From: Sitta carolinensis
Taxonomy: Eukaryota; Chordata; Aves; Passeriformes; Sittidae
Assembly: GCA_032173965.1 (NCBI GenBank)
Contig: JAVUNC010000004.1
Coordinates: 1,874,501 to 1,938,500, forward strand
Length of the DNA: 64,000 nucleotides
Reading direction: 5' to 3'
Shown here piece by piece: positions 1-10,812 of the stretch (its first letter is position 1; each line of letters opens with the position of its first letter). The position numbers and the translations under genes are program-made. The notes under the pieces are model-generated. The model did not search any database and had not been told where the DNA came from. It was given only the letters and a program-made list of their open reading frames with translations.

Positions 1-2254
1 CCTCCTGCAAGGTCCCCTTGGTTATCTGAACTGATAAGGGATGGACATTGTGCTGCTTCTTAGCACTGCTTCAGCCTTGTGTTGCTTTCAGAGAGGTTTG
101 GGAAGAAGAAAAGCTTCATTTATTTATTTTTCTTTAAGCCAGGAAGGGTTTTTTTTGGCTCACTAGAAGCCCAGATCTGCTTCCCTTGGAGCTGAGGTGT
201 CTCAGGGTGGTGCTGGGATGTGCAGTGCAGAGAGAGCTTCAAGTGCCTCCAGAACTGCTCAAAGAAAGAGATTTCTCAGATCTTTGGCAGTGTAGAGTGT
301 TTTAGTCACTGATGGTGCCTCTTGGCAGGACCTTTGCAGTGAGGGCTCTTTCTTCTTGTGGTGGGATCAGGGTGTGACAGGCACTCCATGGAGTCTCTCT
401 GATCCCATGGAGAGCAGTTGCTGCCCTCGGGGCTGGGGAGGATGTGGAGCCACTTCACATCCTCTCTTCTGAGGATTTGGTGTATTCCTGTGCAGAGTTC
501 CACCAGCTGGGGCTCTGGAGGGTTTTCCCCAAAGAAAGAAACATTTCCCTTCTTGTCTCCTCCACATCCCCCCCAGGCCTTTCCCTGGAGCGTGTCCAGG
601 AGCAGCTCTGGCCTGGGATGTCACTGGTGACCACTGCCAGTGAAGCTGTGACATTCCTGCCCTGTCCCCTGGTCTCAGCCCCCCTGGCACAGCCTGGGCA
701 CGATCCCACAATTCAATTTCCAGCTCCAGAATCAGGACAGCGTGGTGCCAGCTCCCTTTCAGCACAGTTCCCAGCCTGTACCATTTCCTGATCCTTATCT
801 TGGGCTGTTTGGGTCCACTCTGGCTTGGTTTAACTCACTATTAGTACAGGTACAGCCCCTGGGTTTACTCCTTGTCCCTGTCATTTGACCTCTGCTTTTC
901 CCTGTGTCACCTCTCTGTGTCACCTTCCAGGTGAGGGACACTTTTCCAGGGTGGTGCCCATGGACCATGTTCTTGGGGCCATCTCTAATCACACTAATTT
1001 TGGCATTAAATTTGCTGGTAATAATTGGTTTTCCCATGGCAGGATTGTCCCTTTTCTAATTTTCCTTGTCTGACTTGCCTGTAAAAGTGTTAAAAGTCTC
1101 TGTCAGAGGATTTCTCTGTAGTCCTGTCTGGTGCCTCAAAACTTTAATTTTGTCACAACACAGGAGCTTTCTCTGACTGGTCTTTATCCTAACATTGGTG
1201 CCATCATGCCAAAATCCCTCCTCTGCCAATGTGCCCAGGCCTTAATATGAATTTAAACCATGGGAAATCCAAATTACTTCAAAAAACTCCAGCTTCTGGA
1301 GCTCAGGAGAAGCAGTGCTGAAGGAAATCTGCACCATCCAAGGGCTCCCTCAGCACAAGATGCTAAAATCAGCACTAGAAGAGATTATTTGCTGCATATT
1401 TCTCAATTTGTGTGCTTTTAATCCATTAAATCATTTTAAAAAAGCAATCCCACATGGTTTAAGGTTTATGGGGAGAGAGATCAAGGCTGCTTTCTCTTGG
1501 TGAGCCTTGGGTGATACCTCACTGTTTCTTCATCCCATGGCTACAACTTCAGACTTTACAAAAACTGGTTTGTTTGTGTTTTTTTAAGGAGGAATCCAAG
1601 ACAAACATTGAAATTTCTTAGGTATTCATATTTGAGGCATGTCAAACATCTCATGTTGGCAGAACCAGGCACAGTTGAGGCTAATACATAAAAGTGTAAT
1701 AAAATAGCTGTTTTGCTCCTGTCTGCTGTTACAATGAAATTCCCATTTCAGTTTCCTTTTCTGAGCCAAATGTTACCTTTTTCTGAATCCAGATCTGTAA
1801 GGGATGCTGAGCTTTCAAGTCCACATGCACTTTTCCTGGGTGGGATGTCTCATTCTAAGGCTGTGGCACCCTCTGGGCTGTGGCAGTGGAAGCAAGGAAC
1901 TGGTTTTATTCTCTTTAGCTGCTTCTTCACAGTTTCTGCAGGCTGGAAGTGCCTCCTTCTAGAAGAGACATAAAATCCCAAGGAGATCAGAGATTTTCAG
2001 TGGTGTGGTTCTTCTCTTTGCACAGCTGGTGCTTCTTGGGGATGTCTCAGATGGGGAAGTGAAACCCCCAGCTTTTATCCGTGTTGCTTGCTTGAAGTAT
2101 TGCAAACCCCCAAGTAGTTAAGTGAAATTTCCAGGAAATTACCATTATTTAGGTCAGCTAAGTGCCTCGGAGTTGCCTTTGGTGTGTATCTGTTTCTTGT
2201 TGCAGCCATACTTCAGGAAAAAATGCAGCTGAAAGAACAAACTGCTTTGTTTGT
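1..2254. other. Non-coding stretch with no recognised feature
   Basis: Open frames are short and unlike any protein I know. I see a T-rich run near 121-155 and nothing else distinctive. It probably lies in the 5' flank or a 5' intron of EXTL3. Confidence 0.6.
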
Positions 2255-2634
2255 GACAGAATCGTGGAATGGTTTGGGTGGGAAGGGACCTGAAAAATCT
2301 CATTTCAACCCCGTGCCATGGGCAGGGACACCTCCCACTGTCCCAGGCTGCTCCAAGCCCTGTCCAGCCTGGCCTTGGACACTGCCAGGGATCCAGGGGC
2401 AGCCACAGCTTCTCTGGGAAACCCATGCCAAGGCCTGACCTTCCTCATAGCCAGGAATTCCTTCCCAATGTCCCATCCATCCCTGCCCTGTGCCCATGGG
2501 AAGCCATTCCCTGTTCCTGTCCCTCCATGCCTTGTCCCCAGTCCCTCTCCAGCTCTCCTGGAGCCCCTTTAGGCTCTGCAAGGGGCTCTGAGCTCTCCCT
2601 GGATCCTTCTCTTCTCCAGGGGAACACCCCCAGC
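2255..2634 (-). mobile_element. CR1 LINE fragment, 5'-truncated, minus strand
   Basis: It begins with the reverse complement of a CR1 tail (ACAGAATCGTGGAATGG) followed by the TTTGGGTGGGAAGGGACCT block. It continues through the 'GGGCAGGGACACCTCCCACT' and 'GCTCTGCAAGGGGCTCTGAG' blocks shared with the copies at 38840, 51430 and 10338. It is a long fragment of the 3'UTR/ORF2 end with no intact reverse transcriptase. Confidence 0.92.
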
Positions 2635-2714
2635 AATTCCCACCATCCTCTAAACAATTGCCTCTTTTATGTTTTATATTTTAATTTTCTCAGCTTGTGT
2701 TTTAGTGCAAGGGA

Positions 2715-2925
2715 AATGGCCTCAAGTTGCACCAGGGGATGTTTAGGTTAGATATAGGGAGAAAAAAAATAAATCATGGGCTGGGTTGGAACAGCTGCTC
2801 AGGGCAGTGCTGGAGTCACTAAAAACCGTGTGGCTGTGGCACTTGAGGACAGGTTTCATGGACATCATGGTGATGCTGGCTGCTGGACTTGATGATCTTG
2901 GAAAACTTTTCCAGCCTTCCCGATT
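2715..2925 (+). mobile_element. CR1 LINE fragment of another subfamily, plus strand
   Basis: Features in order: CTCAAGTTGCACCAGGGG, a TTTAGGTTAGATATAGGGA block, CAGGGCAGTGCTGGAGTCAC, AAAACCGTGTGGCTGTGGCA and GACTTGATGATCTTGG with a degraded tail. It lies 5'-to-5' with the minus-strand CR1 ending at 2634. Confidence 0.85.
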
Positions 2926-2995
2926 GGTGGGACTGTGTGAAATCCAGCAGAGTCTTTGGAGAAGCCTGTGAAGCTCGTGGCGAGAAATGAGAGCA

Positions 2996-3215
2996 GACGG
3001 TGAGCTCGCCCCTTGCCGGCGGCAATGGAGCGATTGAATTGAAGGCAGCAGGGCGTGGCGTTAGTGGCAGGCTGTCCCCTCCCGCCCCGCTGTCCCCTCG
3101 GAGCACTGCCCTGCCGAGCAGCAGCAGTGTCAGAGCTCCAGGAGGTCGGGGGCAGGAGGCTCTGGCAGCTCCGGGGTGCTTATTCCATGAGCACCGTCTG
3201 CACTGCTCGGTCTCC
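2996..3215. promoter_or_regulatory. Small CpG-rich patch, possible promoter or exon remnant
   Basis: About 17 CpG in about 220 bp against a CpG-poor background, with CCGCCCCGC and GCCGGCGGC words. I see no clear splice donor or TATA box that would make it a first exon. Confidence 0.2.
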
Positions 3216-3309
3216 ATCATGACTCTGCCTTTGGTGCTGGCCTGAGGCAAAAGGATTTAGAGGAATCCAGGGCTGAGTGAAGCTGTCAGGGTTCAAATTC
3301 TGCCTGCCT

Positions 3310-4412
3310 GGCTCAGAGTGACCCCCAGGAACCACCAAAGCCTGGCTCAGAGTGACCCCCATGAGCCACCAAGGCCACCAGTGACCCCCATGAGCCACCA
3401 AGGCTGTGTCTCCTTAACTTGGAGTGATCCCCATGGGCCACCAAGGCCAGGCTGAGAGTGATTCCCATGAGTCACCAAGGCCACCAGCGACCCCTAGGAG
3501 CCACCAAGGCCACCAGTGACCTCCAGGAGCCACCAAGGCCACCAGTGACCCCCACGAGCCACCAAAGGTACCAGTGACCTTCAGGAGCCACCAAGGCCAC
3601 CAGTGACCTCCAGGAGCCACTGAGGCCACCAGTGACCCCTAGGAGCCACCAAGATCTGACTTAGAGTGATCCCCAGGAGCCACCAAGGCCACCAGGGACC
3701 TCCACGAGCCACCAAGGCCTGGTTCAGTGACCCCCATGAGCCACCAAGGGTACCAGTGACTTCCAGGAGCCACCAAGGCCACCAGTGACCCCCACGAGCC
3801 ACCAAGGCCACCAGTGACCCCCAGGAGCCACCAAGATCTGGCTTAGAGTGATCCCCAGGAGTCACCAAGGCCACCAATGACCTCCAGGAGCCACCAAGGC
3901 CACCAATGACCTCCAGGAGCCACCAAGGCCACCAGTGACCCCCACGAGCCACCAAAGGTACCAGTGACCTTCAGGAGCCACCAAGGCCACCAGTGACCTC
4001 CAGGAGCCACTAAGGCCACCAGTGACCCCTAGGAGCCACCAAGATCTGACTTAGAGTGATCCCCAGGAGCCACCAAGGCCACCAGGGACCTCCACGAGCC
4101 ACCAAGGCCTGGTTCAGTGACCCCCATGAGCCACCAAGGGTACCAGTGACTTCCAGGAGCCACCAAGGCCACCAGTGACCCCACGAGCCACCAAGGCCAC
4201 CAGTGACCCCCAGGAGCCACCAAAATCTGGCTTAGAGTGATCCCCATGAGCCACCAAGGGTACCAGTGACCTCCAGGAGCCACCAAGGCCACCAGTGACC
4301 CCCACGAGCCACCAAGATCTGGCTTAGAGTGATCCCCATGAGCCACCAAGGCCACCAGTGACCTCCAGGAGCCACCAAGGCCACCAGTGACCCCCATGGG
4401 CCACCAAGGCCA
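3310..4412. repeat. Minisatellite, about 36 units of 29 bp, with a 390-bp higher-order period
   Basis: The basic unit is GAGCCACCAAGGCCACCAG plus TGACCYCCAS. Unit starts at 3498, 3527, 3556, 3585, 3614 and 3643 are exactly 29 bp apart. Some units are lengthened to about 32-34 bp by inserts such as GATCTGGCTTAGAGTGATC. Variant units recur at 390 bp (3556/3946, 3643/4033, 3677/4067), so two full 390-bp super-units (from about 3440 and 3830) and a partial third (from about 4219) are visible. Because 29 is not a multiple of 3, the Gly/His/Trp-rich minus-strand open frames here are not genes. Confidence 0.95.
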
Positions 4413-4825
4413 TGCCTGGCTGCCGAGTGGCAGATCCATGGAGGAAGCAGGTCCGTGCTGCTGTGTGTGAAGCCTGAACAAATGGCTCATTTGCATGGTG
4501 GGCTCACATGTTTGCAGAGTCTGTTTTGGGCTCTAAAGCACTCAGCTTCACTTTCTGACGAGCAGGTGTTTGGCAAGGAAAGAGCCATCACACCATCAGC
4601 TGGGAGAGAGGAGGAATCTGCTACCGGAGTGTTGATTCAGAAGTCATGGCTGCTGTTCAGGAAACTTTTATTGGAAGAGTTTTCTGAAGTTCTTTCTTTG
4701 AAAATGAAACGAGAGACCTGCTGGGCTCTCACTCTTGTGCTTGTGCCTCCCTTGTCTCCTGGAGGAATCCTGATGCTCTTGGCTGTTCCCTGCTGTCAGA
4801 AGTTGTGCAGAGCCAGAAGGGTCCC
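4413..4825. other. Non-coding stretch with no recognised feature
   Basis: Unique-looking sequence between the minisatellite and a CR1 fragment. No coding similarity or repeat is recognised. Confidence 0.5.
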
Positions 4826-4948
4826 CCTGAGCTGAGCCCCTTCCCAGCTCCCCAGCCCTCCTGGGGCTCCAGCCCCTTCCCCAGCTCTGTTCCCTTCCCT
4901 GGACCCTCTCCAGCCCCTCAGTGTCCCTCTTGTCCCAGAGCTGTCCCC
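4826..4948 (-). mobile_element. Short CR1 LINE fragment, minus strand
   Basis: The reverse complement matches the 'GAGCTGGGGAAGGGGCTGGA' and 'GGCTGGAGCCCCAGGAG' blocks of the CR1 at 59524-59985. Neither the 3' tail nor the 5' part is present. Confidence 0.75.
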
Positions 4949-6689
4949 AGCTAATTAATTAGATTAGTCAGTGTGGCCTTGTCTCTTTGTTACTATGGAA
5001 TTCTCATTTATCTTTTTGCTGTTTGCAAGGTTTCCTTGAGGACTGAACTTCTGAACGTGACTCAAAATAAAACCACAACTCCAGATTTGATTCAGACCTC
5101 CCCAGGTGGCCCAAAGGGATTGTGGTGATTTCTGCTCATCCTGCTGTATCCTGCTTGTATCTGGTGTGTTCCTGAGTTGCCAAATGGATGAGCTTAGGCT
5201 CTTTTACTCTCATTTTTCCCTGACTTCATGCCTGGATCCCTGAGGTGATGGCTCTGGCTGGAGCTGTGGGAGGCTGCTCGGGATCTTCCTCCTCAGCATT
5301 CCCTTGTCTGTGGTTTTGTGTTCAGATTGACAAGTGGGAACGATCATTTTTTTGAAACATTCCTGTAGCTTTGCAAGCTTTCATCCTGAAAAAAATGAAG
5401 CCTGTCTGCCCTGTCCTCCTGGAATGATTACAGACGGGTTTTAGCTTTAGGGAGATTATTGGACAGAAGTTGCTGTTGGAAGGCAGAGGTGCAAATGGGA
5501 TTTCCTAAACACAGCCTTGCTGCAGCTCTGCCCTTGTGTAACACAGTGGCAAAAATAGCAGTTCTTTCTGGGAAAACTGGAGCAGTCCTGGAAGGTCCCA
5601 CCTGTTCTGCGTTCCTTACAGTGAATTTTCCAGAGAGATTTTGGCACCGTGGGCACAGCAGCAGCCACGGGGCTGGGGCTGTTGCCTGCTTTTTGGTTTT
5701 GTGGCCCTTTTGTGGGGATAAGTAGGTCAGTGGCACCAGTGCTGCTCGTGACACTTCCCCTGAAAGCAGAGCAGAGCTCTGGGGCTCTTTCCTGGCCTCT
5801 TGCTTTAGTCAGGGTTACGTGTTTGGCCTTCAAACTGGCACAGGGTGACTTCAGTCTGCTGCTGTGGCACTGCCTTTCTTCTAAAGCTCTGAGCCACTCG
5901 TTCCATAACTCCTGCTGAGGGACTCGTGGGATCCTTGTGCTGCTGCTGGGTGTGAGTATGGGTATGGAAAGGTGACAGGAGAAAATGCTGGCAAGGGGTT
6001 CCTATTTCTACCACAGCTTTTTATTCCAGATTGCTTCCCCAGTGTTGAAGCCCCTCTGAGGGGTTAATACATTGTCTCAGCAATTCAGAGTTGATGTGGA
6101 GTGAGAGTTTGGGACTGGAAGTTGTGTTTTTAATTTGTTTTGGCCTTCGTTTTGAGGACCTCAGAGCATTTTACAAAGAAAACCAGCAGAAGGTCCTGGG
6201 TACTGGAATGTGTTCTCATCCCAAAAATCCCCAAACTTCAGAGCTACATGACTGAAGGGTCAGCAGTAAGCACCCTTTCCTCCTTCCCTTCATTCTTTTA
6301 TTGTGTTTACCTTGTTGGGGTTCAATGCCTTTTGTTTTTTAAGCTTCAAGTCTGAGTTTTTGTATGTTCCTGGCATTTCTTGCTCCCATGCTCAGATTTT
6401 ATTTCAGAGTCAGAGCTAGCAAGTAGCTGAAGTCAGACCAGCACAAGATGATTAATTTTCCCCGTCTCCCAAGATCATCTTTTGAGACTCTCAAGACATG
6501 TGTTCTCAAATAGATTCCCTGGTAGTTTGGGGGTTATGGGAATGGCTCAGCAAGGCTGTGCCCTTTCCTTCCTGGAAAACTGGGATGCTTGGAAGATACC
6601 AATCAATCAATTCCGTGTAGCGCTTACATATTTCAGTCGCCTTGCAAACAAACTTGTAAGATGCTTTACATCCTGCTGAACAGGAAGTA
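4949..6689. other. Non-coding stretch with no recognised feature
   Basis: The longest open frame here is a 125-codon minus-strand frame at 5456-5833. It is Cys/Ser/Pro-rich with no family resemblance. Nothing else is seen. Confidence 0.5.
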
Positions 6690-6892
6690 GCTTTTGATTC
6701 TATTTCTCCTCTCAGCTGCTCTTTGTGACCCGTGAGCTCCCTGGTGAATTCCCAAGGAACGCTGCGAGCCAGGGGAGCGGAGCAGAATTCCAGAATTCCC
6801 TGAGGTTGCGCAGAAGGCTCTGAGGCACAGCTGGGAATCAAACCCCAGTCACCCGACACCCGGCCCTTGCCTTAACTACTGTACAAGAATTT
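6690..6892 (-). mobile_element. Possible old tRNA-derived SINE (MIR/CORE-like), minus strand
   Basis: On the minus strand, from 6889 down: a GTAGTTAAGGCAAGGGC word like the MIR A-box side, then GGGGTTTGATTCCCAGCTGT, which resembles a Pol III B box, then GTGCCTCAG. Further along, near 6625, ATGTAAGCGCT resembles a SINE 3' core. The middle part is diverged, so extent and family are uncertain. Confidence 0.45.
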
Positions 6893-8699
6893 CCTCCTAC
6901 TGTGCCTCTAATAGAAACTGCAGGGCCAAATTAAGTGGGCAGATTGTAATCACTGCTGCTGAGTTATCCCAGCGGCGGAATTACTGCAGCCCTCTGCTTT
7001 TCGCTACTAATTTGGAAAGTTTGCTGCCTCTTCCCCCCCCCCCCCACCTCCCAGAGCTCCACCTTGCCACATTCCAGGCTCTGCCTTGTGGGAAAAAGAG
7101 CCCGAATGACCATAAAGAGCCCAGATGTTGTGGCTGGGGGCAGGAAGCACAAGTCAGCTCACTCTCTCTCTGATTTGTGAAGCTAAAAATAGTGAGAGCA
7201 TTAATAGGAATCTCTGCCTTCAGCTCGCTGGGCAGCCCGGCCTCTCCAGAGGCATCTTCCTTGTGGGAGCCACAGGCACAGGGATCCCAGGCAGCTCGTG
7301 AGATTAATTCCTCCAGGGTTTGCTCCCTTGTTTTATTTGCCTTGCAGGAGTGCCTGCAGACCTGAGCGCAGCTCAGACCCCCAGCTAGGCGTGGCACGAG
7401 GGCTTTGCAAGAGGCTGGCTGAGCCTGAAGATGCTCTGGCTGAATTTCAGAGTCAGGAGATGTAGTGAGTGACAGGGAGGGCACAGAACCTGCAGCCACG
7501 TGGCACCGACAGCAGTAAACCTGGGGTGAGTTGGTTATTTTCTGTTAGCAGCACGGTGAATGTCTTCAGCTCTTCCTCAGCCCAGTCAGCTGTCACAGGC
7601 TCCTCACTGGGAGCTGTGGGATAGCTGGTGCTTGGTGGATAATTGGGAAAACCAGGCACTGTCCCCTGCCTGAAGCAGCATGGGAGGGTCTGTCTGGGGT
7701 GTGAGTGTCCTGCACAACCTTCCAGGGTCACTCACAATCCCCTTTTCAGTGATTTCATGTCCGGGGCAGCCAGTGGGAGAGCACCTGGGGACTGGGGAGT
7801 GTCTGGACAGCATTTTCCAGCCTTATGGGTGGGGTGGGGAGGGTTGGAACAACGTGATCAAAGTGGCTTTTGTTCCCTGCAGCATAGATTATAGTAATGT
7901 TGCTATGGCCACAAATCGCCCTCAAATTGCTGCAGACAATTCATGAATTTCCTTTTTTTATTACATCCTAACGCTGAAAACCAGTGAGGCTGCCAGAAAC
8001 CTCTCCAAGGGAAATCTGTAACCACTGGAGATGTCAGGAGCTGCAGGAGGGGTTGGAATACAGGTAGTGTGAGTATTGCTGATCTGGGGGATGCTGTAAA
8101 GGGAATCTCTTGTTGCTGGAACTTTGGGATGCTTTGGAGGTGAAGTAATTAAATTAATCCAAAATATCTAGCTGCTCACTTTGATCCCATGACTCCTGAT
8201 TAATTAGTTATTCCCATCTCCAGGGTAATTGGAGTATCAGGATGCCTGAGTCATAGGCAGTGGAGCCCTGGAAGCTTTATCCTGGTTTGCTTCCTTTCCC
8301 AAGGAAGCTGTGTGGTCAGGAGAGCCTCACCTGGCACGGCAGTGGGGTTCCCGAGGTTGTGCTGGGACATCCCTGGCTGGGACATCCCTGGCAGTGCTTC
8401 CTGCTTCTGCAGCACGTGGGAAGTTGTATTTTTATCTCCTGGGAAGTTGCATTTTTTCCTCCTGTTTGTAGCTTTGCTCACTCACGGAGGAGCATGGACC
8501 TTCAGCATCATTCGGGTGCCCTGGGCACTGGGGGTGAGGGATTTGTGATTGCTTTCTCTCTGGTTTGAGTCAGGCTGTACATCTTGTGTGAAATCACTCA
8601 GCAAAAACTCTTATCTTTGTGGGCAGAGAGGGAGGGAGGGGGAGGAAGTCGGTTTTGGCTGCAGCTCTGCTTTCTCACCCCACAGCCCCCTGTGAAGCG
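6893..8699. other. Non-coding stretch with a C13 run
   Basis: It contains a C13 homopolymer at 7033-7045, a two-copy TGGGACATCCCTGGC duplication near 8362-8392 and a (GAGG)n-like patch at 8626-8645. No gene is recognised. Confidence 0.55.
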
Positions 8700-8900
8700 A
8701 TCTGTGGGGGTTCTCTCAGGGCTTGGGGAACAGGGCTGTGAACAAGACTCCTAAACACCACTTGGTCACTGCCTTCTGTGGCCCTGGGCGAGTCATTTAG
8801 CTCTCTCTTGCCTTAATTGGCCTAATTAGTGCCTTGGAGGTATCTCAAAGTTCTGGTAATTAGTGCTTCTGTTTGTACACCAAGGCAGTGACCAAGAGCC
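8700..8900 (+). mobile_element. Old MIR-like SINE remnant, plus strand
   Basis: GGCCCTGGGCGAGTCATTTA followed by GCTCTCTCTTGCCTTA matches the conserved MIR core (CCTTGGGCAAGT...TTAACCTCT). The flanks are too diverged to bound it precisely. A perfect 15-bp inverted repeat (8761-8775 and 8882-8896) frames the core. Confidence 0.55.
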
Positions 8901-9000
8901 CTGGGCATGTTCAGCCTGGTTCCTTGTTAGTCTGTAGCCAAATAAACATCAAAACTCCTGGCTGCTGTTTGATGTGACAGCTTGGAGGTGATGATTGAGC

Positions 9001-9135
9001 TTAGAATCCCAGTTGGTTTGGGTTGGAGGGACCTTAAAGCTCATCCCATTCCCCCTCCTGCCATGAGCAGGGACACCTTCCACCATCCCAGGTGGTGTCT
9101 GGGACACTTCCAGGGATGGGGCAGCCACAGCTGAA
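9001..9135 (-). mobile_element. Short CR1 LINE fragment, minus strand
   Basis: It starts AGAATCCCAGTTGGTTTGGG and continues GGAGGGACCTTAAAGCTCAT and CAGGGACACCTTCCACC, the complement of a CR1 3' end. A deletion separates the tail from the 'GACACTTCCAGGGATG' block. Confidence 0.85.
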
Positions 9136-10337
9136 CCCAGAGCATTGCTGTGGCCATTCCAGCACTCAGATTGTACTGCTGTGACCTTGTCTGAAAATCA
9201 AACCTCGGGTTTTTTCATCAATTTGTTAATTTGATCCTCACCAAAACCCATCCTTGGTCCTTGTCTTCTGGATCATGGGGTAGTTTTTTTGGTTCCATGT
9301 GACAGAGCACGAGCTTTAGTGCATTAAACTCTGTTCTTTTCACGAGCTTAGACTCACATTTTGTGTGTCTACAGTTTGTATTATTTGAGGAACTGTGAGA
9401 TTTATGGTTATTATATGTGATGGATTTTTGCCCAAGGGAAGAAATCATGGAAACACCCAGGATTTGGGTTTTCAGGGACCCTAAAGATGTAGTTCCCATC
9501 CCCTCCCACGGGCAGGTTGTGCCCTCCAAGTGTCTGGGTAAAGCCCAGCCAATGTTTTGGGTCTTTCATGTTTATGGTTTGTTCTTCTTGGGCTGCCTGG
9601 ATTTTGTGAGTATTGTGGGTCTCTTGTGTAGTGCTTCAGCAAGGATCAGCACTTTGGGGTGACTACACAAAGTGCAGGAAGAAATCCTAATGCAATTTCT
9701 GGAGCACTTCTGTGATGAGACAGAGAAGGACAAATGTGGAGGAGCTGAGCAATGGAGTGAGGATTGTGGTGGAGTTGGAAACAAAGGAGGGAGGTGTCCT
9801 GGATGAGAAGCCACGTTCAGTTTGTAGGCAGGGGCCATACACCCTGATTTCATTCTGTTTCTGTCACCTATGCTTTTTTTACTTCCTTCTTGTGCCGTTT
9901 GCACTCACTGTATTTTTAGTTAATTTCCAGGAAGAGAAAAAAGAAATACTGAAACCGTTTTGGCAGCTTCAAAAAAATCCACATTGCTGTGGTGTGGCTT
10001 TATCAGCTCATTCTCCTGTTGGTGGCCTGAGCTTTGCCACCCTCAAGTCTCCTTCCCATGGCACAGTGACTGGGCTGCTGGGGCTCTCTGAGCTCCATGT
10101 CTGCCTGGAGAAATCCAGGCTATCCCAACTGGACAGGCTTGGACAGCTCCAGCACCCACTGGCCTGCTCAGTGCAGTTCTGTTGTCCCACACCCATGGTG
10201 AATTCTCATGTTCACCCCACAGATGGGCTTGTGACTGATTGAGCAGAAAGATTTATGTTCAGGGGAAGTTATAAATAAGCTCTTAGTGTGCTAAATGTTA
10301 GTGTGATGTTTTTCTTCCTCCAGAAGTGGAGTGCTTG
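9136..10337. other. Non-coding stretch, perhaps one worn CR1 tail
   Basis: Near 9437-9520 words such as ATCATGGAAACACCCAGG and CAGGGACCCTAAAGAT suggest a very degraded minus-strand CR1 tail, but I cannot be sure. A 176-codon plus-strand frame at 9712-10242 has no recognised family. Confidence 0.4.
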
Positions 10338-10812
10338 GCACAAGAAGGATGTGGATCTGTTAGATTGGGTCCAGAGGAGGATGGACCAAGGGCTGGAGCT
10401 CCTCTGCTCTGGAGCCAGGCTGGGAGAGCTGGGGGGGCTCCCCTGGAGAAGAGGAGGATCCAGGGAGAGCTCAGAGCCCCTTGCAGAGCCTAAAGGGAGA
10501 ACTGGAAGAGGGACTGGGGACAAGGGTGGAGGGACAGGACACAGGGAATGGCTTCCTACTGGGAAAGGGGAGATTAGGGTGGGATCTTGGGAAGAAATTG
10601 TTCCCTGTGAGGGTGGGGAGGCCCTGGAATAGAATTCCCAGAGCAGCTGTGGCTGCCCCTGGATCCCTGGAATTGTCCAAGGCCAGGCTGGACAGGGCTT
10701 GGAGCAGCCTGGGACAGTGGAAGATGTCCTTGCCCATGGCAGGGAATTGATTTTTTTAAGATCTTTGACAAGATGATCTTTCAGGTCCTTTCAACCCAGA
10801 CCATTCTGTGAA
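10338..10812 (+). mobile_element. CR1 LINE, long 3' fragment, plus strand
   Basis: It begins at CACAAGAAGGATGTGGATCT (end of ORF2), then GTCCAGAGGAGGATGGACC, GCAGAGCCTAAAGGGAGA, the GCTGCCCCTGGATCCCTGG block, and ends TTTCAACCCAGACCATTCTG. It is one of the longest copies here, and the tail has lost its short tandem octamers. Confidence 0.95.

Noticed and set aside
3414..4496. Minus-strand frames rich in Gly-Gly-His-Trp-Trp-Pro repeats
   Set aside because: They come from translating the 29-bp minisatellite. The unit length is not a multiple of three, so the frame drifts, and unit variants and indels show no coding constraint.
9437..9520. Possible minus-strand CR1 tail
   Set aside because: Only scattered words match, too weak to list as an element.
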